From: Cycas panzhihuaensis
Lineage: Eukaryota > Cycadophyta
Assembly: GCA_023213395.1 (NCBI GenBank)
Contig: CM041465.1
Coordinates: 6,758,001-6,822,000 of the forward strand
Length of the DNA: 64,000 nucleotides
Direction: 5' to 3'
Part shown: piece by piece, positions 31,761-44,115 of the stretch
How positions within the stretch are numbered: position 1 is the stretch's first letter
Layout of the letters: each line of letters begins with the position of its first letter
Made by a program: the position numbers and the translations under genes
The notes under the pieces: generated by a model
Seen by the model: the letters and a program-made list of their open reading frames with translations, nothing else
Database searches by the model: none
What the model was told of the DNA's origin: nothing

Positions 31761-33561
31761 GGGAACTTTGGAACCCCGTTGTGGAAAGAGTGTAAAAGAA
31801 GTTGGCAGGGTGGAAAGGAAACCTCCTCAGTCAAGTTGGGAATATTCATCTGGTGGCTGCCTCATTGCAGAGCATCCCTGTGTATATGATGTCTATCTTT
31901 AAGGTCCCCAATAGAGTAGTATTGATATTGGAAGGCATCCAAAAAAGGTTCCTTTAGTCCAGGACTAAGGAAAAAGACAGAATCCACGTGGTGGCCTAGG
32001 ACAAGGTGTGTACCCCCAGATGGGCTGGTGGACTAAACATTAGAAGGCTAGACCCTTTTAATAGAGCCCTGGTGGCTAAGTTGGGGTGGAGACTGGTGAG
32101 GAACCCAGAAAGTCATTGGGATAAGATTATATCTAATAAGTACTTGTGGGGTAGCCATTTTTTAAAAGTAGAAAGGGGGGGGGGGGGGGGGGCTTATAGT
32201 TCCCCAATCCAAAGGAGTTTGGTTCAAGCTAGGCCTATCCTATTGTCCAGCATGAGATGGAAGTTGTGAAACGGGGAGACTATAAAATTTTAGAAGGATA
32301 AATGGTGTGGAAGTTATACTTTGAAAGAAAAGCCTAACCTTAGAGTTTTACAGGCAATATGTGAAGAGAAATATGGCACCAGAGTTAAGGATTATTACGA
32401 GGGTTAAGGCAGGTACAAAGTATAGAGATCCTTTAAGGAGTTGGAAGTGCCCCAAGAAAGGGGGGGAAATGTTATGGCATTGAAGAAGGAGTTGGACCAG
32501 TGTTATATCCCAAAAAATCTAAAGGTTGATATGATCATATGGGCTATCTCCTAATTAGGGGATTACACAGTCAAATAAGGCTTTTTAGCCTTATGTTCAA
32601 AGACAGGGTTGACTAGGAATATCTTATTGAATGGGGTGTGGAAGTTAGGTCTCGTACCAAAGGTGGCAATCTTTTGGTGGCTTTGCCTGAAGAACAAAAT
32701 CCTAATGGTGGATAATCTTTACATGTGTGGGTTCGCTCTGCGAGACAGATGTGTGTTATATAAGAAGGATGAGGAGAATCTGAACCACATCAGCATTCAA
32801 TGTACACTCTCCAAAAATATTTGGGCCTATATTTGGTCTAAATTTTGGATCTCATGGATGAGCCCTAGGTCCTTGGAAGATATGTGGAGGGCGTGGATAT
32901 CTCCCTTAAAAATAAGACTCTGGGCCTACTTTAGAAAATAATACTGCCAATGGTGGTTTGGAATATCTAGAAGGAAAGAAATCGAAGGATATTCCAGGGA
33001 CAAGAGTTGGATGAGCCCAGGATTTATGAGATGATATGTTCAACGATTCTGGAATCTATCAGACAGGTGGATGAGAAAAGTATTTTAGAAAGGGAGGCCA
33101 AGATTATTAACCGCTAGGGCATTTACAGACCACATATTATAGCAATTAGGAGAAGGGATAGTACATGGTGACTGCCTAAAGATAATTGGGTTAAAATAAA
33201 CTTCGATGGGGCTGCAAAAGGAAACCTATATAAGGTTGGAGGGGGTGGTTTATGTAGATGTCTAGATGGTAGAGTAAGGTGGGCCTTTGTGGAATACTAT
33301 GGCCAATAGACAAATCATAAGGCTGAGTTAAAGGCGATGTAGAAAGCTATGTTTATGGCCAAGGAGGATGACCTAAACATGGTGGAGATCAAAGGAGACG
33401 CAATGAATGTGGTTAAAATTCTAAGAGGGGACACTAAGGTAGACTGGAAAAATAAGGAGATGGTGAGGGATGCTCAAGTGATTTTAAAGGCAAAGGAGAG
33501 TTTTTGGATTGGTCACACATACAGAGAAGGAAATGCTGTAGCTGATTGGTTGGCTAACTAG
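31761..33561 (+). pseudogene. LINE ORF2 C-terminus: zinc-binding region and RNase H
   Basis: 32006-32170 has WAGGLNIRRLDPFNRALVAK. 32609-32941 has the zf-RVT type block (LGLVPKVAIFWWLCLKNKIL, RCVLYKKDEENLNHISIQC). 33190-33561 has RNase H: INFDGAAKGN (Asp), NHKAELKAM (Glu), VEIKGDAMNVVKIL (Asp) and HTYREGNAVADWLAN. A plant L1 RNase H is known from several lineages. Stops interrupt throughout. A run of about 20 G at 32176-32194 lies inside the frame. Confidence 0.85.
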
Positions 33562-33824
33562 AGGGGTCTTGAATAAATGCAGGAAAGTTTATAAGGAGGA
33601 CTTCCTGGAGAATCTTTTGAGTTTGGTTGGATTGGATAGGTTATCTCAAGAGGAGGGATAAGCTAGCCATTGGGCTTATCATGGCATTTTGGGCTAGTGT
33701 GGGTAGGAGGATTTAATTTTAGCTAGGCCATGGCCTTGTCATGGCCTTCTTATTTATAGCCATATGGCAGATATTGTAAAAGGTTTGGGGCCCCTGTAAA
33801 ACCCCTTATACTTTTTACCAAATC

Positions 33825-33840
33825 AAAAAAAAAAAAAAAA
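33825..33840 (+). other. Poly(A) tail of the LINE
   Basis: Sixteen A residues precede the second copy of the duplication ATTACCCTT (33842-33850), marking the 3' end of the LINE. Confidence 0.9.
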
Positions 33841-33841
33841 G

Positions 33842-34043
33842 ATTACCCTTGAATTATATTATGAAAAACCAGTATATGTTTATAAATGTATGTTATTTTA
33901 TGCTTGTTCAATCACCAATTATGAGTCACCTGGTTAATTAATAACTATATACATGAAGAAGTATACATATTATAACCCCTTAACACACATCAAAAAATAA
34001 ATACATCAATTTAATAAACACACGAATTAAATATTATCCAATA
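33842..34043 (-). repeat. LTR I of Y, right part
   Basis: After the duplicated ATTACCCTT it resumes GAATTATATTATG and matches 36894-37088 of LTR J, ending at ATTATCCAATA (34043), next to the polypurine tract. Confidence 0.85.
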
Positions 34044-36783
34044 TCCCCCCTTTAATATTTAATCTATATCATGTAGCTACTTCAAATGTGATGTTGGGTC
34101 TATATAAAAGTCAAACATCTACTCATGCATATGGCTAACTAATTGTTGTACTTGACGATCTTTTATAATAGCCTTTACATATATGGTTCACCAATGTTTA
34201 CTTACAAAACAACTTTTACCTACTCCCATTCTGCTTGTTTTTAGTCCCTCTTACCTAAGACTATATCTCAAGGAAAAAATTGAGTTGAAAAATCATAGCT
34301 TCATCCACTACACCATGGAATAAACATGCACAAATGGTTATCTAAGCAAAAGCTTATGATAAACCACTTCTTTTTCTAGGCACAAGCTCTAATTTTAACT
34401 CATATATATCAAACCAAAGCTAAAACTTTAAACCATTAAAACTACCATAAAAAATGTTTAAAGCATATCATGTGACCAATCATTGCAAAGATATACGAAT
34501 CAACTCTTAATGTGGGAGCATCTACAAGTTTTAAATTCAGAGGGTCAACTTGTTGGAGTCATAACTTTTAATCTATGTATCTATTTTGGGGGGAAATTTG
34601 GGAGCCATTAAATCTTCAAAGGGTGATTGTTGTGAGTAATCCATTTCATGGATTTGACCTTTCTAAGACCATCTAGTAGCCTAAAATCACATTTTATAAT
34701 CATCTATTACTTTTGTAACTTTGAAGCCATTAATTGTCTTAGTTGGGAGATTAATTTTAAGTTGTTTATATTTTCGAGGAGCCCATGACATGTTTAAATA
34801 CCCATGGGTTAAGTTTTTAGCTAATTAAAGAACTTTTAAAGCTTTATTAAAAATAGTAATAATTAGGATTTTATTAAAAATATATTTATTTTTAATTTGA
34901 GGGTTTTTTGGTTCAAAGTCAATTTTCTAATTTTAGGGGATAGTAGTTAGGATTTTTCCATGACTAAAAGGCCTCAAATTTATATACTTTTAGTATTGTA
35001 AAAAAGTTAGTTTTAAATTCTTTACTAGTTTTAAAATTAAAAGATAGAAATTTCCAAAGAAAGGTGTTTTTGTGGAGTTTGGGTTATGTTTTCACTTGGT
35101 ATTTCTTTGTTTCTTACATGTATGTATTGTTGAGAAAGGAATCACCACCCTATTAGCTTTTTAATACAATAGATAGAATTGAATTTTAATACTATATGAG
35201 AAAAATATTAGTGTTTTTCCATGAGCATTGATCTTTATCTAAGCAAAAAAGTTTAAAGATAAAAAATAACCCCCTTTGTCTTAGCATTCAACAACTTTAG
35301 AAAATACCATACGATTACATAGGAGGCTAGCAATCTTTAAATATAACATAATTAAATTAAATCTTTTCTATATATGCACCATATTATGCATGTTAATGGT
35401 AATAGACAGTAGTAAATAATCCTTATTTCTAATCCATTTCCTTTATTGATCACTCATCAAACCAAAAATCTTAGATCACAAAGCTTTTCCAAATGTTGTG
35501 GTAACCCTATAGACACATAAATTTATTGATACAAAGCTCTAAACATGGAGAAAAATGCCATTCTATAAGGAAGGATGCCTAAGCAAAATAGAGTTTATAA
35601 GTGGTTTTTTTTTTTTCTAATGACTGTCATTGTAAATCACATCTTTGAACCAATATCTACTATTGATACCCTCTAACAAGCTCATACATTTAATATTTAT
35701 TAACTATTTACTTAAAATATAGAGAAATTTCACATTCTTAATGGAGGAATGCCTAACACCATCCAAATCCTATGTAGTAATTTTCTCTATAAATTTGCTA
35801 CCCATTATAGATTTAACACCAAATCTAGCATGTACACACAATGGCAACCTTAATAATATGAAAATAATCTTAGAAACTCATAAGAGAATGGATAAAATCA
35901 CCTTCAAAGGCAGGCATACACCATTAGCCAAATAAGAATTATGCTACTAATTTTCCATTGTGATAAGCTTTGAAACCCCTAGTCTATTATCCGTAATATA
36001 TCTTGTCGTAATGTCTTCTTCTTTTATGCTTTGTTAAGAAAAAGAAGCATCATTAGATATCCTCATAAAACCCTCTTACTAATAGGGTGGTGCGCTTTAC
36101 AAAGAACCCCATGAACTTGTGATCTTATTGAACACACATAGTACCAATAGAATTTCATAAAAAAGATGGGTTCACTTCAATCAACAAGCTTCATAATACT
36201 ACCTCTAAAACTAATGTAATTATGAGCCAACATCTATTGCATAAAAAACATGTTGTAAATCCCTCTTAAGTATCGCTTTAAACTGAGGGTATACTATTGG
36301 TTCTGAACTCCACTTTAATGGCTTCAATATGGTTATCAAGCCTACATTTGGAGCCTTATTCTTAGACTCTTGATGATACTTGGATGTACACTAACAAAAT
36401 CATATTTAAAAACCATCTAAAAATGAATAATGCCTTATATCACCTCCATGGCTTTTATTCCTCTTCTAGTTGCTTCCACTGTGCTCTCTCTTTTGGTTGG
36501 TCTAGGCACCAACATGCTATTTATGCTTAGGAAACCAACATGCCAATGGAAAATATGATATTCAAATTCCACACTACCAACATACTGTTCAAGTGCTTAT
36601 TATCAATATGGCCCCAATAACTTATCCATAATCTCTCTTATAATAGATTTCACTTAATAAACAAGACTACCCCTTTCACTGGTCATAAATAGGCATAGGT
36701 AAACAAGTTTTTAATAAATTAAGATAGGTAAGCATGCTCATAATCTTATAGCCTCACTATAGTCAAATTAGACTTTCATATTA
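34044..36783 (-). other. Y internal region, non-coding
   Basis: 2.74 kb of AT-rich sequence with only one open frame of about 64 codons (35741-35935, plus), which has no recognised features. No gag, protease, integrase or RT motif could be found in any frame by eye. Only the polypurine tract at 34044-34053 is kept. Confidence 0.6.
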
Positions 36784-37088
36784 TGTTAAAAATATATAAA
36801 CAAACTATCAAGATTATCAAGCCATACAAGTGCAACAAATAAATAAATATGTATAAACACATAACATAATATACTCTATGAAAAATGATCACCTCTAAAT
36901 TATATTATAAAAGTCAATATATATTTATAGACACTTGATACCCTATGGTTGTTTAATCACCAACCAAAAGCCACTTGGTCAACTAATAACCACATGCATA
37001 AAGAAGCGTGCATATCATGATCCCCTAGTGCACATTAAAGAGGACATACATCAATTTAATAAACATATAAATTGAATATTATCTAGCA
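36784..37088 (-). repeat. LTR J of Y (5' LTR, 305 bp)
   Basis: It begins TGTTAAAAATATATAAAC and ends ATTATCTAGCA. Its length equals that of the restored LTR I. It is followed by the duplication TGATC (37089-37093). Confidence 0.88.
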
Positions 37089-37129
37089 TGATCAAGATCC
37101 CATTGATGTATGTTTCATGTTTTTGCATA
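37089..37129 (+). repeat. LTR E of X, right part
   Basis: TGATCAAGATCCCATTGATG..TTTCATGTTTTTGCATA completes LTR E and matches the end of LTR F (47425-47469). The primer site TGGTATTAAAGC starts at 37130. Confidence 0.85.
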
Positions 37130-40070
37130 TGGTATTAAAGCAAACAAAGCTACATATCTGAGACATAGTAGGTGTAGAGTTGAATCAAAATCAAAGATTA
37201 TTTGGTAATACGAATAAGAGCCCTAAAGTAGTGATTTTGATTATTTCTAACTGTTAGGAGAATAAAACAATGTTGTACTATCATAAAAACATAGATGATT
37301 GATAATTTAGGGCACGTGTGTTTTGTTTATTTATGACATCTACTAATAGTTGGAGTTGGTAAGAAGACATTGGAGATTTTATATGAGTTTGAACTTATTT
37401 TTGTAATGTTGAGCTTATAAGAGCTATTAGATAATATGGAATGTGGATTAGGGTTAGTTGGAGACCATAAAGATAATTAAGGATTAGTTGTGCTTATTTA
37501 GAGTTGTAGAATACTCATTACAAGATGGTTGTCTTGGTTTCTACATGACATGATAGAGTACAATCATGATGGGCATCTCTAAAAGTTATTAGGTATCATT
37601 GAGAAGATTTGGTAGCCATTGGATAATATGAAATAATATTGAGCATCATATTATAAATGTGGTTGCATTTCTAGGCAAAATGGGCATTTTTAAAAGTGAT
37701 TGGGTGTGAAATTTATTTTTGTTCTACTATATTTAACTTATTGGACTTCATTGAAAGTAGAATAAACTTATTAAGATGAGATTATATTCATTATGATACT
37801 ACCTAGTTTCTATGTTGAGTAAATATGCAAATCACAAGCTTACTATAGTTGGTGGTGATGTTCAAGAGAAGGCAACAAACTTTTTATAAAGTGGTAATTG
37901 TTAGTTTTAAAAATATCAAATTTTCTTTTAATGATTTAAAGGGTATGACATTGCAACTCTAGTATTTAACCATTAAAAAGGTCAAATTTAAAATCATTTT
38001 TTAGTTATATTGGTCATGTTTGAGGCTTAAGAACACCTCTGGGTAGTTTTCTTCATGGATGATGGTGTGTTAGATGTGATTGTGGAGGAATATGTGTCTT
38101 TCATGAAAGACAAGCAATGCTAATGATAGTTATGACCTTTCCAAAAGTTGGTGGCCCAGGTTTGATGTATTAAACATGTTTAGCTAAGGGTATAAACCTT
38201 TGTTTATACTACATATATTGATTAACATCTTAAAAACAATGCACATATTTGTAAAAGTCATATCATTACCCAAAAAAGTATATTTTCCTTTTAAATTCAA
38301 AATAAAAGGAGGGAAATTTATTTGTTGATGCATATTCATTATTTTGAATTATTTGATATAATCTACACTCAATGAGCAACAATCTAAAGCCATTTAAAAT
38401 TGGTGAGTATCAATGAACAATATTCAAAGTAATATATGATGTATTTAAACTTGTATAAGTGTCATTCAAAGCTATTTGATATGATCTAAAATAAGAAACC
38501 AATGTCTAAACAATATTTGAAGTATTGTGTAATGTTAACAAGTAACAATCTATAGTGTAAGAATATGTACTTATTATTTTAGAGCTTGTAACTTGATCAT
38601 TAGGTACCTATTTGCCATTTCGAGGTTTTTGTAAAGTGAAGGCTCATTTAATATGTGGGCAGTAGTACAAAGGCCATATAATACAGTTTGAAAGCATGAT
38701 CAACATATGAAGTCATTGAGAGGCCATAAAAGTGTTTGAAGGCTATTTAAGGTGAATGAGAAGCTTGCTAAAAAAATTTTAAACCACATGAAAGCATATA
38801 AAGGTCATGGAAAAGCTTATTGAAGTAAAGTAAATCATCGGGGATACATGTGAATGTGTAGGTTGAGTAAGAAATTATATAATATAAAATATCACAATCA
38901 TAAAACTAATAGAAACTCCTATTATCAATAAGAAACTATTTAATAGTTGTGTGAATCCATATAGTATCATTTTAAAGAACTTTCAAAGGATTAAAGCATG
39001 TATAGAGGCAATGTGTTATATATAAAGCCACATAATTGCATTCTAAAGCTTTATGGATGGCTCTTGAAGGACAAAAATACTAGTCATATAATTCAAAGAA
39101 GTGTGTAGGTATAAAGCTATATGGCTTTACAAAATGATATTATATGGCTTCACACAACTATTAAATAGGGAACCTTATGGGAGAAGATCATAGGATCTAC
39201 ATTTATATATTTTAGAGAGAGCAACTGCATTTACCCATTCAAAATATTTAAACATTCTTAATGAAACAAAGGTAGTTCATAATAATTTATTAATCATTTA
39301 AAGCTATTTAAAGAGGCATGCATATGTAGGGTGAAGTGTATGGTGCTTTAGAAGCTACATGTGAAGTGTTTAGTTGGTGAAGCTAGTGTTGACCATATGA
39401 ACGCTAAGTGAGTGTTGAGGTTGTAATGAGTTATATGAAATCTCTAAGAGCCACTCAAGCAAACGTGAGTCACATTAACGATTTGATGAGACTATGTTAA
39501 AGTGTTTAAAGTAAGCTACTCCATATATACATGTTCAAACATATATTCATTGATCAAGTAACACAATCATGTTGTTATAAAGTGAATTATAGATGGTTAG
39601 GCTCTATTGAAGTTGTGTTATGGCATAGGAGGTTATATGGATATATGTAAAAGCCATGCAAGGCCATACTAGAGGAATGTGAAGTTATGTGTTATTGCTT
39701 AGAGTGTAGGGGAGGCCACATTACTAGATATCACCTATGTATGAAGTGTGTGTAATGTAAAGGAAGCCACTTAAAAAGCCAAAAACTAGTGTAGGACTAG
39801 TATAAAGTGGGTTAAATGAAAAAAGAACCATTAAAAAGAGGCAATCAAGCCCATTCAAATGTGTAAAGACCTTTCTAAGTGTGTGGCATACAAAGATGTT
39901 GCATAAATATGTCTTTAGGGACTCAAAAGTATGTTAAATTGAATTTAATGAAATTATTCTTTAAGAGGGGATATTTCAAATGTAAATATAATGACAAAGT
40001 CAATTCATTCTTTTACCTATGATAATGAAATTGATTGGAAGCCATGATCCCATATTCACATCAAGGGGGG
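37130..40070 (+). other. X internal region with primer site and polypurine tract, non-coding
   Basis: The initiator-Met-like primer site is at 37130-37141. A leader aligning with that of the 24.2-kb copy follows (AAATCAAAGATT..AAGAGCCCTA). The remaining sequence has repeated GCCAT/AAGGCCAT phrases but no retroviral coding motif in any frame. The polypurine tract TCAAGGGGGG ends at 40070. Confidence 0.65.
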
Positions 40071-40438
40071 TGTTAGTAAACCAAGTTAAGGCTAACCTTA
40101 TGTTAGTTAAATGGCTCATATGATTTAGCTAAGAGGTGTAAAGAGACACAAGGAAAGTCATGGGATATGATGAAGAGTCATAAGACAAGATAAAGGGTTA
40201 TAGCCATTGGCTAGATACACCACTTGGGGTGTTATAAATACAAACCCCATATTTGATATTAATCAATCAATCAAATATATAAATTATCACAGGAATATAA
40301 CAAGGTACATTAAGCCTTCAAAGGCTTACCTACTAAGGTGGAGTAATCTTAACAGATCACGAGACTAAGTAGTGTCTTTAATATAATAAAATATATCATG
40401 TGTTTGATCATGGGTTTTCTCTTATAAGGGTTTCCCAT
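40071..40438 (+). repeat. LTR F of X, left part
   Basis: It begins TGTTAGTAAACC directly after the polypurine tract. A TATA candidate (TTATAAATAC) lies at about 40221. It is cut after CCCAT (40434-40438), the target duplication of Z. Confidence 0.88.
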
Positions 40439-40852
40439 TGTGAGAATAGAGATACATGTACAACGTTAACATGATTTACATATATAAGAAATAACACTGC
40501 ACAAGTACACATTAATTGACAGGTGGAAAACCCCTTCTGGGAAAGAAAAATCACATTCTAAAATCTAATTTATTAATAAGGAATAAATACCATGCTACAA
40601 AACCACCATCAACCAAAACAACCTTTAAACAAGCATTTGGACAGACCTCCTAGATTCTTGGAACCAACTCCATGAATCTAGGAGATGAATAAATACTAAG
40701 GAGGTTTGTTGGAATGCAGTTCCACATTTCAACGACCTTCCACAATTTAATAAAATAAACCTAAGTTTAAAACATTATAATCACTTAAATTACATATTAG
40801 ACATGTGACTAAATAATGACATAAAATAAAGTTTACATTATATCATCTAACA
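40439..40852 (-). repeat. LTR G of Z (3' LTR, 414 bp)
   Basis: It begins TGTGAGAATAGAG and ends ATCATCTAACA. It is very similar to LTR H apart from about 10 bp (a short repeat AAATAACAGG present only in H), so Z is fairly young. Confidence 0.92.
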
Positions 40853-40900
40853 TCCCCCTTTAATGTAAACTTTTATACTAGAGAGAAAAGAAGAGCTTCA

Positions 40901-42300
40901 TCACGGTGATCCCCCTTTGATGGAGACTTCTTTTATCTGCAACAGATCTCTGAGGTTCAAGAATTTAACTTCAGTTAGAGACTTTATAAGTATGTCAGCA
41001 ATTTGTAGATCTGTAGGACAATAAGACAAACAAATAATATTATTAGTAACAAGATTACTAATAAAATGCTGATGTAATTCAATATGTTTAGTCATAGAAT
41101 GTGAAACAGGATTAGTAGCAATAGCAATAACACCTTAATTATCAACTTTAATTTCAATAGAAGAGTTAAGAGGCGGACCAATTTCATTTAGTAGTGATTT
41201 AAGCCATAATGCTTCTTTGCTTACTTCAACTAATGCTTGATATTCGGCTTCAGTCGTTGATAACGCTAATACCTATATTTTTTTGCTAGACCAAGTAATA
41301 GGTGAGGAATCTATAAAAAATACATAACCTGAAGTAGATTTACGATCAGTTATATCACCTGCCTAATCAGAATCAGTATATCCAGTTAACGTTAGTGGTT
41401 TATTACAAAAATTATAAGTTAAACCATAAAACACAGTATGCTTTAGATAACGTAAGATACGTTTAGTAGCTTTCCAATGAGATTCGTGTAGTTGTTGCAT
41501 ATAACGGGAACATAAAGCAACAGCATAAGAAATGTCAGGGTGGGTGTGAGTAAGATAAATAAGACTATCAATCAGTTGTCTGTATAGAGTTGGACAATCA
41601 GTAGATAGTTTAACTTCTGATTGTAAAGGATTGGTTACGGGTTTAGCATTTTCTATGTTAAACCGTTGAATTAAGTCTAGAATATACTTAGGTTGAGATA
41701 TTGTTATATTTGAATGATTTTGATAAACTTGTAAACCAAGAAAGTAATGTAATAGACTTAAATCAGTCATTTCGAATTTGTTCATTAAAGTTGATTTTAG
41801 ATGATGAATATTATGAATTGACGATCCAGTAATGATAATGTCATCAACATAGAGGATTAAAATAGTAAGATTTTCATTTTCACGTTTAAAATAAAGATTT
41901 GGATCATTAATATATCTAGTGTATCCAATGTGAATTAAATAATCATTGACTTTGGTATACTAAGCTCGAGGAGCTTGTTTTAAACCGTAAATAGATTTTT
42001 TAAGTTTGTAAACTAAATTAAGATTTTCAATAAATCCAGGTGGCTGTGACATATAGATCTCTTCTTTGAGATCACCATTCAAGAAATCACTCTTAACATC
42101 CATTTGGTAGATTTCCCAACTAAACTTGGCTGCAAGAGTAATAATTGTCTTGATTATGTTCATCTTTGCAATAGGGGCAAAGGTTTCATTATAATCAATG
42201 CCATTTATTTGAGAAAATCCTTTAGTAACAAGGCAAGCTTTATATTTTTTAACTGTGCTTGTTGAGTTATATTTAGTCCTATAGACCTATTTACAATCAA
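40901..42300 (-). pseudogene. Z reverse transcriptase and RNase H
   Basis: Reading leftward: 42163-41960 (AAKFSWEIYQMDVKSDFLNG, VYKLKKSIYGLKQAPRA), the catalytic LYVDDII at about 41830-41850, 41785-41363 (LSLLHYFLGLQVYQNHSNIT, HPDISYAVALCSRYMQQLHE), then RNase H to 40901 (MTKHIELHQHFISNLV, LQIADILIKSL). The YVDD box is kept. Stops occur after QAPRA, near TDSD, and within RNase H. Confidence 0.9.
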
Positions 42301-42474
42301 CGGCATTTTTTCCAGGTGGGAGAGGAACAAGATCCCAGGTTAAATTTTTAATTAAGGCATCAAATTCAGTCTGCATAGCATCCTACCATACAGGATTGTT
42401 GCTAATTTGTTTAAATGTTTTGGGATAATTATTGTCCATTATTTTTGCCATTAAGGTAAAATTAGCATGTAGTT

Positions 42475-43900
42475 TTACATGCAAAGGCGTCTGGTATCGG
42501 TAGGATTACCTACATCAGATCCAGCATCAATAAGTGTTTTTGTTGCCCAAACAGGTTGTTTGTGAGTAACTGTATCTGAAGATGCAAGTTGATTTGATGA
42601 ACTAGCATGAAGAGAATGACCTATTTCAATGGGTTCAGATAGAGTCAAATTTTGGACTTGAGTTGATAAAGATTCTATAACTTCTGAATCAACTTGTTTA
42701 TCAGAATGGTCAACCAAACAAGTGTTGGTTAATAAATTTTCAACAGGAAGTTCTACATAAGTAGATGTTGAAGAAGATCCTTCTTCATCAAATATTATAT
42801 CACGCAAAATAGAAATTTGATGCGTGATTGGATTTAACAGTCTATAAGCTTTACTCTCTTCGCTGTATCCAACAAAGATGTGTTTTTGACGTTTTTTGTC
42901 TAATTTTTTATGTTTTTCGTGAGGGATGTATCCCCACACAATACTGCCAAGGATTCGTAAATGATTGATAGATGGTTTTCTTTCAGACCATTTTTGTTCT
43001 GGAGTAACGTTCTATAGATATTTACTAGGTAAATGATTTAATAAATAATTAGAGTAGTTAATTACTTCTGCCCATAATTTTAAATCTAGATTCTTTGCAT
43101 GTAACATGTAACAAGTCATCTCAACTAGAGTACGGTTTTTGCATTAAGCAACACCATTTTGTTGAGGTGTGTAAGCAACAAAATGTTGGAATCGAATTCC
43201 ATGTGATTTGTAGAAAGAAGTGAATTTTCCACTTAAATATTCCTTAGCATTATCAGATCGAAATATTTTAATTTTTGAATTTGATTGATTTTCAACTAAC
43301 ATTTTATATTCAACGAAAATATCAAACACATGACTACGTGTTTTGAGTATATAAACCTAACATTTTCTTGAATAATCATCTATAAATGTAACGAAATAAT
43401 GAGAACTGGAGTATGACGTTACATGAAAGGGTCCACATATGTCAGAGTGGACAAGTTCAAGTGGAGCAGTTGCTCTGAATTGAGTTTTATTTGGAAATGG
43501 ATCCATGTATTGTTTGCCTGTCACACAGGCTTCACAAACACCATAAACATTGTTTAAGGGTGGTAAACCATGAACCATTTCATGCTTCTTTAAATATTAC
43601 AGTTTTCCATAACTTGTATGGTCAAATCTTGCATGCCAAAGTTTGCTGACTGAGTTAGATTTGACAATAAAGGCACTAAAAGATTTTGTTTTATTATTTT
43701 GAAGACTGGTTAGACTATAGAGTCTTGTATTATGATCAACATATCCTGAGGTAATATATCTAAATTTGTTTGATGGTTCCTTTATGATAAATTTATTTTT
43801 TTAGAATTCAACGACAAGGTCTTTCTAGCAGATTTGATAGACTGAGAGTAGGTTTGGTAACAAACCACGTACGTAAAAGACGTCCTTGATTGAACTATCT
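42475..43900 (-). pseudogene. Z integrase and linker
   Basis: 43578-43357 has the pre-integrase CEACVTGKQ and the first Asp in LVHSDICGPF. 43329-43144 has the second Asp in FRSDNAKEYLSGKF. The frame stops right after TPQQNGVA, where the catalytic Glu belongs: the codon reads TAA. Beyond it the sequence continues NRTLVEMTCYMLHAKN. 42939-42475 is the C-terminal part (WGYIPHEKHKKLDKKRQKHI, VGYSEESKAYRLLNP). Confidence 0.9.
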
Positions 43901-44115
43901 TTTAGAATAACATCACTTGATCCTTTGACTTTAAGTTGATTACCACTTCTGAAAGAAATCTCTTCTTCAAAGTTCGTATCGGATTGATAAGTGGTTAAAT
44001 TTTTTTAGTGTCTAGTTATGTGATGGGATGCACCAGAGTCAAGGATCTACTGTGGTGGTTGATTTGAAGGAGCAATAAACACAGAAGTTGTTGCTGCTAA
44101 AGAATGATTATGGGA
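43901..44115 (-). pseudogene. Z aspartic protease
   Basis: Around 44020-44055 the minus strand encodes ILDSGASHHIT, the copia protease active site with D-S-G, preceded by a stop where Trp is usual. Further leftward DVFYVRGLLPNLLSV fits the family. The region is broken by stops. Confidence 0.75.

Larger units (their letters stand above)
27731..33841 (+). mobile_element. L1-type LINE, full length but decayed
   Basis: Non-LTR retrotransposon of about 6.1 kb with a GA-rich 5' leader, ORF1, an ORF2 holding endonuclease, reverse transcriptase, a zinc-binding region and RNase H, and a poly(A) tail (33825-33840). The 9-bp target duplication ATTACCCTT is exact (27722-27730 and 33842-33850), showing target-primed insertion into LTR I of Y. 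Both ORFs are cut by many stops. Reaching from the 5' leader to the tail makes it full length, which is uncommon for LINEs. Confidence 0.93.
27619..37088 (-). mobile_element. LTR element Y, non-coding, inserted in LTR E of X
   Basis: Both LTRs are 305 bp once the LINE is removed: I = 27619-27730 plus 33851-34043, J = 36784-37088. The 5-bp duplication TGATC is perfect (27614-27618 and 37089-37093). Inside LTR I the minus strand has a polypurine tract (AAAGGGGGGA, 34044-34053), making it the 3' LTR. Beside LTR J the minus strand reads TAATATGAAAG, plausibly a decayed TGGTATCAAAG primer site. The internal 2.74 kb (34044-36783) has no coding capacity; Y is LARD-like. Confidence 0.85.

Noticed and set aside
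32174-32194. Run of about 20 G
   Set aside because: Probably slippage or an assembly effect within the decayed LINE; no evidence for a G-quadruplex role.
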